DNA of 64,000 nucleotides from Vitellaria paradoxa (taxonomy: Eukaryota > Streptophyta > Magnoliopsida > Ericales > Sapotaceae): contig CM034234.1 in the NCBI GenBank assembly GCA_019916065.1, positions 7,910,342-7,974,341 on the forward strand, written 5' to 3'. The notes under the pieces are model-generated. The model did not search any database and was not told the origin of the DNA. It saw only the letters and a list, made by a program, of their open reading frames with translations. Shown here piece by piece: positions 25,000 to 35,465 of the stretch (the first letter of the stretch is position 1; the number at the start of each line of letters is the position of its first letter). The position numbers were made by a program, and so were the translations under genes.

Positions 25000-26640
25000 G
25001 GGGGTCCGATTACAATGATATTTGTCTTCATTTTTGGTATTTTTACGCAATCTACGAATCCTAATTAAAACCGCTATAACTTGGCACTTGGGTGTCTTGT
25101 TAGAGCAATATTTTTGTTCATTTTTTGTCTTTTTACGTGATCTGCACATTTATATTAAAAACAGCCAAAACTTGGCACTCAGGTCTCCGATTACATTGAT
25201 ATTTGTCCTCATTTTTTGTATTTTTACGCGATTTACGAATCTGAATTAAATAGGAAATAACTTAGCACTCGGGTGTCTGGCTAGAGTACAATTTGAGTTC
25301 ATTGTATTGTATTTTTACATGATCCATGCATTTAAATTAAAAATAGCTAAATTTGGCGCTCGGATGTCTGATTACAAATGGCCAAAAACTTGGTCTGCGC
25401 AATCAAATTAAAAATGGCCAAAACTTGGCACTCGGGTGTCCGATTACAATGATATTTGTCTTCAATTTTGTATTTTTACGCGATCTACAAATCCAAATTA
25501 AAAACGGCTATAACTTGGCGCTCGGGTGTTTGGCTAGTGTAATATTTGTGTTCATATTTTGTATTTTTACATGATCCACGAATGTAAATTAAAAACGGCC
25601 AAACCTAGCGTTCAACTGTTCGATGTCAATGATATTTGTCTTTATTTTTGTATTTTTACGCAATCTACGAATCCAAATTAAAACGGCTATAACTTGGTGC
25701 TCGGGTGTCTGGTTAGAGTAGTATTTTTGTTCATTTTTTGAGTTTTTACGTGATCTGCGCATCCAAATTAAAAACAGCCAAAACTTGGTGGTCAGGTGTC
25801 TGATTACAATGATATTTGTCTTTATTTTTTTATTTTTAGGCAATGTATGAATCCAAATTAAAAACGGTTATAACTTGGCGCTCGAGTGTCTGGTTAGAGT
25901 AATATTTTTGTTTATATTCAGTATTTTACGTGATTCACGCATGAAAATTAAAAACAACCAATACCTGGCGCTCGACTATCCGATTTCAATGATATTTGTC
26001 TTTATTTTTGTATTTTTACGCAATCTACGAATCCAAATTAAAACCGGTTATAACTTGGTGCTCAGGTGTCTAGTTAGCGTAATATTTTTGTTCATTTTTT
26101 GTATTTTTACGTAATCTGCGCATTTAAATTTAAAATGGCCAAAACTTGGTGGTCGGGAGTATGATTACAATGATATTTATCTTCATTTTTTTTATTTTTA
26201 CGTGATCTACGAATCCAAATTAAAAACGGCTATAACTTGGCGCTTGGGTGTCTAGTTAGAGTAATATTTTTTTCATTTTTTGTATTTTTTTGTGATCTGG
26301 GCAATTAAATTATAAACGGCCAAAACTTGGTGCTCAGGTGTCCGATTATAATGATATTTGTGTCCATTTTTTGTAATTTTACGCGATCTACGAATCCAAA
26401 TTAAAAACGGCTATAACTTGGCGCTTGGGAGTCTAGTTAGAGTGATATTTTTGTTCATTTTTTTTTATTTTTACGTGATCTGCGTATTTAAATTTAAAAC
26501 GGCCAAAACTTGGCACTCGAGTGTCCGATTACAATGATATTTATCTTTATTTTTGTATTTTTACGCGATTTACGAATCAAAATTAAAAACAGCTAAAAGT
26601 TGGCGCTCGGGTGTCTTGTTAGAGTAATATTTTTATTCAT
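25000..26640 (+). repeat. Tandem 1.63-kb satellite block, copy 1
   Basis: Matches 26630-28270 at a constant offset of about 1628-1630 (about nine dimers). Both copies carry the rare gttcgatgtcaatg-type half (25619 and 27248), the ctcgactat(c/t)cgatttcaatg half (25971 and 27601), and the ttgcatt(g/a)(c/t)tcgtgatctgtgc half (26646 and 28271). Confidence 0.7.
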
Positions 26641-28270
26641 TTTTTGCATTGCTCGTGATCTGTGCATTTAAATTTAAAGCGGCCAAAACTTAGCAATCGG
26701 GTGTCCGATTACAATGATATTTGTCTTTATTTTTTGTATTCTTACGCGAACTACGAATCAAAATTAAAAACGACTATAAGTTGGCGCTCAGGTGTCTTGT
26801 TAGAGTAATATTTTTGTTCATTTTTTGTATATTAACGTGATCAACACATGTAAATTAAGAACGGCCAAAACTTGGTGATCGGGGGTCCGATTACAATGAT
26901 ATTTGTCTTTATTTTTTGTATTTTTACGCAATCTACGAATCCTAATTAAAAACTGCTATAACTTGGCGCTCGGGTGTCTAGTTAGAGTAATATTTTTGTT
27001 CATTTTTTGTATTTTTACATGATCTACACATTTATATTAAAAACGGCCAAAACTTGGTGCTCAAGTCTTCGATTACACTGATATTGTCTTCATTTTTGTA
27101 TTTCTACGCGATCTACGAATCCAAATTAAAAACGGCTATAACTTGGCGCTTGGGTGTTTGGTTAGTGTAATATTTTTGTTCATATTTCGTATTTTTACGT
27201 GATCCGGGAATGTAAATTAAAAACGGCAAAAATCTAGCGCTCGTCTGTTCAATGTCAGTGATATTTGTCTTTATTTTTGTATTTTTACGCAATCTACGAA
27301 TCCAAACTAAAAATGGCTATAACTTGGTGCTTGGGTGTCTGGTTAGAGTAGTGTTTTTGTTCATTTTTTGAGTTCTCACGTGATCTGCACATTTAAATTA
27401 AAAACGGCCAAAACTTGGTGGTCGGGTGTCCGATTACAATGATATTTGTCTTTATTGTTTTACTTTTACGCGATGTACGAATCCAAATTAAAAACGGCTA
27501 TAACTTGGCGCTCGGGTGTCTGGTTAGAGTAATATTTTTGTTTATATTCGGTATTTTACATGATTCGCGCATGAAAATGAAAAAACAGCCAAACCTGGTG
27601 CTCGACTATTCGATTTCAATGATATTTGTCTTTATTTTTGTATTTTTACGCAATCTACGAATCCAAATTAAAAACAATTATAACTTGGTACTCGGGTGTC
27701 TGGTTAGAGTAATATTTTGTTCATTTTTTATATTTTTACGTGAGCTGCGCATTTAATTTAAAACGACCAAAACTTGGTGGTCGGGTGTATGATTACAATG
27801 ATATTTTTGTCTTCATTTTCTTTTATTTTTACGTGATGTACGAATCCAAATTAAAAACGGCTATAACTTGGCGCTTAGGTGTCTGGTTAGAGTAATATTT
27901 TTTTTCATTCTTTGTATTATTCGTGATCTGGGCATTTAAATTAAAAACAGCCAAAACTTGGCGCTCAGGTGTCGATTACAATGATATTTGTCTCCATTTT
28001 TTGTATTTTTACGTGATCTACGAATCAAATTAAAAATGGCTATAACTTGGTGCTCGGGAGTTTGGTTAGAGTGATATTTTTGTTCTTTTTTTATTTTTAC
28101 GTGATCTGCGTATTTAAATTTAAAACGGCCAAAACTTGGCACTCGGGTGTCCGATTACAATGATATTTGTCTTTATTTTTTGTATTTCTACGCGATTTAC
28201 TAATCAAAATTAAAAATGGCTATGAGTTGGCGCTCGGGTGTTTTGTTAGAGTAATATTTTTATTCATTTT
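26641..28270 (+). repeat. Tandem 1.63-kb satellite block, copy 2
   Basis: Direct neighbour of the previous block, in the same order and orientation. The pair is a true higher-order tandem repeat. The same rare gtcaatg variant also occurs near 19915 and 21135, suggesting older copies. Confidence 0.7.
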
Positions 28271-28429
28271 TGCATTATTCGTGATCTGTGCATTTAAATT
28301 TAAAGCGGCCAAAACTTAGCACTCGGGTGTCCGATTACAATGATATTTGTCTTTATTTTTTGTATTGTTACGCGAACTACGAATCAAAATTTAAAACGGC
28401 TATAAGTTGGCGCTCAGGTGTCTTGTTAG

Positions 28430-30402
28430 AGTAATATTTTTGTTCATTTTTTGTATTGTTCATGATCTGTGCATTTAAATTTAAAGCGGCCTAAACTTAG
28501 CACTCGGGTGTCCGATTACAATGATATTTGTTTTCATTTTTTGTATTTCTGCGTGATCTACGAATCCAAATTAAAAACGGCAATAACTTGGTGCTCGGGT
28601 GTCTGGTTAGTGTTATATTTTTGTTCATTTTTGTATTTTTATGTGATCTATGCATTAAATTAAAAACAGCCAGAACATGGTACTCGGGTGTTCGATTACA
28701 AAGATATTTGGCTTCTTTTTTTGTATTTTTACGCGATCTATGAATCCAAATTCAAAATGGCTATAACTTGGCATTCGGGGTGTCTGGTTAGAGTAATATT
28801 TTTGTTTATTTTTTTTGTATTTCTACGTGATCTGTGTATCGAAATTAAAAACGGCCAGAACTTGGTGCTCGGGTGTCCGATTACAATTACATTTGTCTTC
28901 ATTTTTTCTATTTTTACACGATCTACAAATCTAGATTAAGAACGGCTCTAACTTGGCGCTCGAGTGTCTAGTTAGAATAATATTTTTTTTCATTTCTTGT
29001 ATTTTTACGTGATTTGTGCATTTAAATTTAAAATGGCTAAAACTTGGTGCTCGGGTGTCCGATTACAATGATATTTGTCTTCATTTTCTTATTTTTACGC
29101 GATCTACGAATCCAAATAAAAACGACTATAACTTGGCGCTCTCGGGTGTCTGGTTAGAATATATTTTTTTCATTTTTTGCATTTTTACGTGATGTGCGCA
29201 TTTAAATTAAATCGGCTAAAACTTGGTGCTCAGGTGTCCGATTACAATAATATTTATCTTTATTTTTTTTATTTTACACGATCTACAAATCCAAATTAAA
29301 AACGACTATAATTTGGCGTTCGGGTGTTTGGCTAGATAATATTTTTGTTCATTTTTTGTATTTAACATCATCTGCGCATTTAAATTTAAAACGGCCAAAA
29401 CTTGGTGGTCGAGTGTCCAATTACAATGATATTTGTCTTCATTTTTGTATTTTTACGCGATTTAGGAATCCAAATTAAAAATGGCTGTAAGTTGGCGCTC
29501 GGATGTCAGGTTAGAGTAATATTTTTGTTCATTTTTTTATTTTTTCATGATCTGCGCATTTAAATTAAAATGGTCAAAACTCGGCGCTCGGGTGTCCGAT
29601 TACAATGATATTTGTCTTTATTTTTTTTTTATTTTTACGCGATCTACGAATCCAAATTAAAAATGTTGATAACTTGGCGCTCAGGTGTTTGGTTAGAGAA
29701 ATATTTTTGTTCATTTTTTGTATTCTAACGTGATCTGTGCATTTAAATTAAAAAGGGCCAAAACTTGGTGGTCGAGTGTCCGATTACAATGATATTTGTC
29801 TTTATTTTTTTTTTTTTTTACGCGATTTGCGAATCCAAATTAAAAACGGTTAAAAGTTGGTACTCGGGTGTCTGGTTAGGGTAAATTTTTTGTTCTTTTT
29901 TTTTATTTTTTTTACGTGATCCGCATATTTAAATTAAAAATGGCCAAAACATGGCGCTCGAGTGTCCAATTACAATGATAGTTGTCTTCATTTTTTGTAT
30001 TTTTACGTGATCTACGAATCTAAATTAAAAACCTGCTATAACTTGGCGCTTAGGTGTCTGGTTAGAGTAATATTATCGTTCATTTTTTGTATTTTTACGG
30101 GATCTGGTCATTTAAATTAAAAACGGCCAAAACTTGGTGCTTGGTGTCCGATTACAATGATATTGTCTTTATTTTTTCATATTTTAACGCGATCTATGAT
30201 TACAAATTAGAAATGGATGTAAGCTAGCACTCGGATGTCTGGTTAGAGTAATATTTTTGTTCATTTTGTGTATTTTTACATCATCCGCGCATGTAAACTA
30301 AAAACAGCCAAAACTTGGCACTTGGGTGTCCGATTACAATGATATTTGTCATCATTTTTTGTATTTTTACGCGATCTACGAATCCAAATAAAAAACGGCT
30401 AT
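28430..30402 (+). repeat. Duplicated satellite block of about 2 kb, copy 2 (ends in gap)
   Basis: Paralogue of 21850-23830, still matching when the sequence runs into N at 30403, so the duplicated segment probably continues into the gap. Confidence 0.75.
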
Positions 30403-30502
30403 NNNNNNNNNNNNNNNNNNNNNNNNNNNNNNNNNNNNNNNNNNNNNNNNNNNNNNNNNNNNNNNNNNNNNNNNNNNNNNNNNNNNNNNNNNNNNNNNNN
30501 NN
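30403..30502. other. Assembly gap (100 N)
   Basis: Exactly 100 unknown bases, the customary placeholder for a gap of unknown size. Satellite lies on the left and a partial MITE on the right, so the real array boundary is not in the sequence. Confidence 0.99.
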
Positions 30503-30645
30503 TCAAAATAATTTTTTGTCATTTTTATATTTCATATGTAAACTTATTTCTTATTTTCTAAAACAAGTTTTAAAAATACAAGTGATCAAATACGTTTTAA
30601 ACTGTTTTTTTTTTATTTTCAAAATTGTAAAATAAAAGGGCTCCA
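30503..30645 (-). mobile_element. Partial Harbinger-like MITE (cut by the gap)
   Basis: The stretch from attttttgtcatttttatatttcat to gtaaaataaaagggctcc matches the middle and one end of the 311-bp element at 47176-47486 and the reverse complement of 59390-59700. Its other end is lost in the gap. Confidence 0.65.
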
Positions 30646-31512
30646 ATCATAATTCAAACTTATGACAATAAAAAGTTGGTTGAAGCCGTTAAAAAATTAC
30701 AATTGAATTAATGAATCACAGGAGCTGTTCACAATTCATCTTAACCAATCAGATTAATAAATATCATAAATAAACTATTATCTAATTATTTTTTTATAGT
30801 TTTTATAAATTAAAATACTATTCTCATAAAATAAATCATTATAATTTATTACCATATTTGTAAATTTATTATTTAATTGCTTATACAACACAAATTTTGT
30901 TAGTTAAAGAAAAATTTAAGCTGATAAGAGTTTTGCCAAAATAAGAGAGTTGATATTAGAAAAAATATTTAACAAAAACTAATTTTATTAGGTAATTTTT
31001 AATATTTAACTTAATTTATTTATGGCATCATGATTTTTTTTTTTTATTCCCATCGACTTATGGTTGAACCACTGACTTACGGCTAGGCAATCGACCAAGT
31101 GATTTGTTCGTTTCTCTTGAACGGATCAGGTTTCAAAACATCACTTGAAATTTCAATTTTGGGCCTTCGAGTGACGACTGAAAGGCCCAATTTGGGGATG
31201 CCCAATGGGTTTCGATCGCCCAATGTGAAATCTGCTTGGACCAATGGTAGTAGCTGAAATAAAAATTTGGACGTATCAATTGAGGCATATTCTTGTGCCT
31301 GTAGAATATGCGTATTCAGAGAGCTATAAGCTGAGGGATTTGAGAATGGGATTTGGATGCATCAATTCAGGCATATTCTTCTGCCTTTAGAATATGCGTC
31401 CTTGAGGGAACTAAGTTCGAGAATTAGTTCTATTTTTGCGTGGGGATTTGAGCGTATGCGTGTTGAGGGAGGTGAAACGTGTTTTTGGGAGCCTCCTTAT
31501 TTTGTTTTATTT
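30646..31512. other. AT-rich intergenic DNA with a duplicated hairpin segment
   Basis: I see no gene here. At 31269-31400 a segment of about 86 bp is repeated; each copy carries gcatattct...agaatatgc, a perfect 9-bp stem (31285-31311 and 31371-31397). An open frame at 31357-31665 crosses into the AT-rich element and has no recognisable domain. Confidence 0.6.
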
Positions 31513-32546
31513 GAAACTTATTTGGTAACGTTGTCATTTTTTTATTGTTGTTTTAATGTTGTTGTTTTTTATTTTTTTTTGTTACTATTTATTTTTTCTA
31601 AAATAAAAATTGAAATTGCGTTTGAAAATGTAAGTTTGTTTATAATTATTAATTTTTTGTTTTGAAAAATATTTAATTTTATTAGTTTTAAAAAATTAAT
31701 AAAACTTAATAAAATACATTTTATATTAATTTAATTTAATTAAAACAATTAATTAAATTAATAAAGTAAATTATTTATTAAAATTATTTAATTCAATAAA
31801 TATAAAAGATATTAAATTATAGTATTTATTAAAAATAATTTAATAAAATATATTTCATATTAAATAAATAATTAAATTAGATTAATTATTAAATTAAATT
31901 ATTTATTTTTAAATTAATTAAATTCATTTAATTATTTATTAAAATAATTTAATAAAATATGTTTTATATAAATTAAATTAATTAAATCATAAATAATTTA
32001 ATTTAATTATTATATTTATTTAAAATAAATTAATAATTATTATTAAATTAAATTAAATTAAAAATTAATGTAATTTAATTATTTATTATTAATTATTTTA
32101 TATAAATTAAATTAATTATTAAATTAAATTAATTATAATATTTATTTCAGATAATTTAGCAACAATTAATTATTAAATTAAATTAAATTAAATTATTTTT
32201 ATTTTATATTAAAAATAATTTATATTAATTTATATAATTTATTGAATTTAATTATATTATTTACTAAAATAACTTATTTTAATAAAATATTTGAATAAAA
32301 TAATTTATTTTTATGTAATGTAACAAAAATAGATAAAGTTTTAAAATTGACAAAATATTGGCAACAAAAATGAAACCAGAGTGAAAACATATTTTTTTTA
32401 TTTACATTTTTCTGTTTATGTTTTCATTTTTTTAGAAACAAAAAAATATAAACAGGTTTATCAAATATGTTTCTGTTGTGAGTTTACAAAATTTTAAAAA
32501 TATAAACAAAAAAAAACAGAAAATAAAAATATTACCAAACAGGGCC
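31513..32546 (-). mobile_element. 1-kb AT-rich dispersed element, inverted copy of 60491-61494
   Basis: The reverse complement of this block matches 60491-61494 from end to end. It has the same order of landmarks: tttggtaa at the terminus, aactcacaacagaaacatatttgataaac, aaaactttatctatttttgtta, a long aattaaatt-rich core, then aactaataaaattaaatatttt and a terminal ggtaacgttgtcattttt. Both ends read inward as (g/a)tttggtaac, i.e. terminal inverted repeats. No coding capacity. It is probably a non-autonomous DNA transposon; no clear target duplication was found. Confidence 0.7.
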
Positions 32547-33255
32547 TTAACCTTTTCTTTTCTTTTCTTTATTTGCCGCAAATCTCAAAAAGTTTGAAAG
32601 TGGAAAGGAAAAAAATAAAAAATTGGAATGCTTCGTTGACGGATAGCAAGATGGACCATAAAATGATATCATAAAATCATAAGGTGATTGAATTTTAAGA
32701 CTCTATACTACGTTTCATTGGTGGATAGCAAAATGGGCCATAAAATAATATCATAAAATCATGTCGACGGTTGAGTCAAATAGGTGATTAATTTTTACAT
32801 GCGATTATTTTTTTTTTTGGGGGTACTTTAGATATATATGAAATTATTTTTAGGATAGAATAATTCAAAGTTTAGTTCACCTAGTACGACTTAAACATAT
32901 ATTTTATGACTCAAACTCGGGTATATGGAATAGGGTTTGATTTGGTAAAAAAAAATTCTAAATTTAAGTCTAGCTCGTGAAAATTTAACTTATTAAAATA
33001 ATGTCGTTTTATTCTAAAATTTTATAACTTAAAATAAATAACATATCATTTCATTTTAAATAAAAATAAACTTGTCTTAATTTAAACTATTATAAATATA
33101 TGTATATAGTATTTTTTCAAGTTGAGTATTTAGTTGGTTGAGTCTGACTTAAACTTTAAACGAGTTATAGAATAGACGAAAATTCAACTCGTTTGAAATA
33201 TATATATATATATATTAAATGTGGTTTGAAATTATTTAGCTAAGTTTAAAACTAA
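32547..33255. other. AT-rich intergenic DNA, no gene seen
   Basis: It contains a short direct repeat, gatagcaa(g)atgg(a/g)ccataaaat(g/a)atatcataaaatcat (about 32640 and 32715), and an (AT)n run near 33200. Nothing codes convincingly. Confidence 0.6.
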
Positions 33256-33258
33256 TAA

Positions 33259-33594
33259 GTGCTCATTTGGTTTGTTTTTTTATTTTTTGTTTTCTATTTT
33301 TGTTTTTTATTTTCTGTTTTGAATTCATTTTCCATTTTACACTTTTAAAAATAAGGAAAAAATTAAAAACGTATTTGGTCACTTGTGTTTTCAAAATTCG
33401 TTTTAAAAAATAGAAAATGGGCTTGCACATAAAATGAAAAATAACAAAAAAATTATTTTGAGCGTTTTTAATCCAAAATAAAGAAAATTTGAAAATAATG
33501 AAAATAAAACATTTTTTATTTTTTTATTTTGAGATTTTTAAAACATAAAATGAAAGCAGAAAATAGAAAACAGAAAAATAAACCAAATGCCACC
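33259..33594 (+). mobile_element. Harbinger-like MITE, 336 bp, TAA target duplication
   Basis: Starts gtgctcatttggtttgtttt and ends aaaataaaccaaatgccacc, imperfect inverted termini around the core catttggttt. Flanked by taa on both sides (33256-33258 and 33595-33597). It is the same family as 59390-59700 and 47176-47486. A 3-bp TAA duplication with this kind of terminus points to PIF/Harbinger (Tourist type). Confidence 0.78.
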
Positions 33595-33597
33595 TAA

Positions 33598-34050
33598 ATT
33601 ATTTACTTCTTGCTCCCCTTGCTTATGGCGTATCCCCATTTCAGGTACCATTTGGATGAGTATTTTTTTGCAAAAATTTATCAATTTTTTAGATTTGATA
33701 TTTGACAAAATATCAAAATTTATCTTTTTTTTTTTCTGCTTAGTAATAGTAAATTGTTCAATTCAAAAGTTACTAAAATTTTTACCGAACACATAAAAAG
33801 TTATTAAAAATTTTATTAAATATTTAAAATTATTAAAAGTTACTAAAAATTACTATTTATTTTATGGGGTTTTTAGAAGCCGGTCACTATTTATGGACTT
33901 ATAATGATTTAAGTCATACCCAAAAAAATTACTTGTGAATAAGTAACACTTGCAACAAAAAGACGAAAAAGGACATCACGCGTTTTTCACTACATTTCAA
34001 AACTATTAGTTTTATCCGAAAATAGCGCACATTTTACTCATAACTTCCGT
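33598..34050. other. AT-rich intergenic DNA, no gene seen
   Basis: Only short AT-rich MITE-like stretches (atttggatgagtattttt..., attaaaagttactaaaaatt) and no supported feature. Confidence 0.5.
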
Positions 34051-34200
34051 GACTTTCCATCTTCTTTATAAAGCAAGCAAAATCGATTTTTGGAAACAAA
34101 ATCAAAACTGTTTGAGAAAAACCTAATTCCACGACTTTCCATCTTCTTTACAAAGCAAGCAAAACCAATTTTTGGAAACAAAATCAAAACTGTTTAGGAA
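34051..34200. repeat. 79-bp tandem duplication
   Basis: gactttccatcttcttta.aaagcaagc and the following aatttttggaaacaaaatcaaaactgttt occur at 34051 and again at 34130, nearly unchanged. The second copy runs directly into the 17-bp minisatellite. Confidence 0.8.
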
Positions 34201-34378
34201 AACAGTACTACATAATAAAACAATACCACATAAAAAACAGTACCACATAATAAACAATACCGCATAAAAACAGTACCGCATAAAAAACAATACGGCATAA
34301 TAAAACAGTATCGCATAAGAAACAGTACCGCATAATAAAACAGTACCACATAAGAAACAGTACCTCATTAAAACAGCA
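34198..34378. repeat. Minisatellite of about 15-18 bp, core ACAGTACCGCATAA
   Basis: About eleven copies of a(a)acagtaccgcataa(ta)aa with small variants (ccaca, tcgca, cggca, ctcat). The core is the reverse complement of the tgcggtactgt found three times per unit in the adjacent 146-bp array, so the two arrays are related. The minus-strand open frame across it is a repeat artefact. Confidence 0.85.
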
Positions 34379-34380
34379 TC

Positions 34381-35465
34381 ATTCTTTGCATGATAGAGTC
34401 ATGCGGTACTGTTTTTGAACGAGCATGCATCCTAAAAAAAAAACAGTACCGCAGACATCTGGTACTATCACACATGCGGTACTGTCGATCATTCGTTTGA
34501 TATGTGAATTATTTTTGTGTTTAAATGTAATATTTGCATGGTAGAGTCATGTGGTACTGTTTTTGAACGAGAACGCATCCTAAAAAAAACAGTACCGCAA
34601 ACATGCGGTACTGTCACACATGCGGTACTGTCGGTCATTCGTTTGATATGTGAACTATTTTTGTGTTTAAATGTGATATTTGCATGATAGAGTCATGCGG
34701 TACTGTTTTTGAACGAGCATGCATCCTAAAAAAACAGTACCGCAAACATGTGGTACTGTCACACATGCGGTACTGTCAATCATTCGTTTAATATGTGAAC
34801 TATTTTTGTGTTTAAATGTGATATTTGCATGATATAGTCATGCAGTACTGTTTTTTAATTAGCATGCATCTTAAAAAAAATAGTACCACAGACATGCGGT
34901 ACTGTCGGTCATTCGTTTGATATGTAAACTATTTTTGTGTTTACATGTGATGTTTGCATGATAGAATCATACGGTACTGTTTTTGAACAAGTATGCATCC
35001 TAAAAAAAACAGTACCGCAAACATGTGGTACTGTCACACATGTGGTACTGTCGGTCCTTCGTTTGATATGTGAACTATTTTTGTGTTTAAATGTGATGTT
35101 TGCATGATAGAGTCATGCGGTACTGTTTTTGAACGAGGATGCATCCTAAAAAAAATAGTACCGCAAACATGTGGTACTGTCACACATGCGGTACTGTCGA
35201 TCATTCGTTTAATATGTTAGCTATTTTTGTGTTTAAATGTGATGTTTGCATGATAGAGTCATGCGGTACTGTTTTTGAACGAGCATGCATCCTAAAAAAA
35301 AACAGTACCGCAGACATGTGGTACTGTCACACATGCGGTATTGTCAGTCATTCGTTTGATATGTGAACTATTTTTGTGTTTACATGTGATGTTTGCATGA
35401 TAGAGTCATGCGGTACTGTTTTTGAACGAGCATGCATCCTAAAAAAAAAGTACCGCAGACATGTG
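34381..35465. repeat. Tandem array of a unit of about 146 bp with GCGGTACTGT core
   Basis: Eight copies, with gtttttgaac starting at 34411, 34559, 34705, 34850, 34979, 35125, 35271 and 35418. Spacings are 148, 146, 145, 129, 146, 146 and 147. Each full unit holds atgcggtactgtttttgaac, acagtaccgca.acatg, catgtggtactgtcacacat and gcggtactgtc..tcattc, so the same decamer lies in both orientations and can pair within a unit. The short copy (129) lacks one of the decamers. It is not a CRISPR array: the whole period repeats, there are no variable spacers, and the genome is a plant's. Confidence 0.88.

Larger units (their letters stand above)
1..30402. repeat. Bipartite 182-bp satellite array (A/B 91-bp halves)
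   Basis: The block is a tandem array of an AT-rich unit of about 182 bp. Half A runs from ttggcgctcgggtgtctggt through tttttacgtgatctgcgcat to acggccaaaac. Half B runs from ttggtgctcgggtgtccgat through tttttacgcgatctacgaat to acggctataac. Each consensus half counts to 91 bp, and they share the phase landmarks ttgg.gctcggg, ttcattttttgtatttttac and aaattaaaaac. I judge them about 80 percent alike by eye. Halves alternate A-B nearly throughout. After removing the insertions, about 25 kb of array remains, or roughly 135 units. Short open frames inside it are not genes, because 182 is not a multiple of three and frames die at unit borders. Function is unknown; a pericentromeric or heterochromatic knob array is an inference from size and dimeric design. 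The right end is an assembly gap. Confidence 0.95.

Noticed and set aside
761..28939. Dozens of 60-113-codon open frames within the satellite (for example 761-958, 18716-18988, 27415-27756)
   Set aside because: They are all translations of the same repeat in shifting frames. The 182-bp period is not a multiple of three, none has a gene context, and they end at unit variants.
31357..31665. 102-codon open frame
   Set aside because: Its second half is low-complexity Phe/Leu/Ile coded by the AT-rich element; no family seen.
35139..35366. 75-codon open frame
   Set aside because: Lies wholly inside the 146-bp tandem array and repeats the same peptide; a shadow of the repeat.
34381..35465. CRISPR-like regular repeats
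   Set aside because: The complete period of about 146 bp repeats with no unique spacers, and there are no cas genes; this is plant nuclear DNA.
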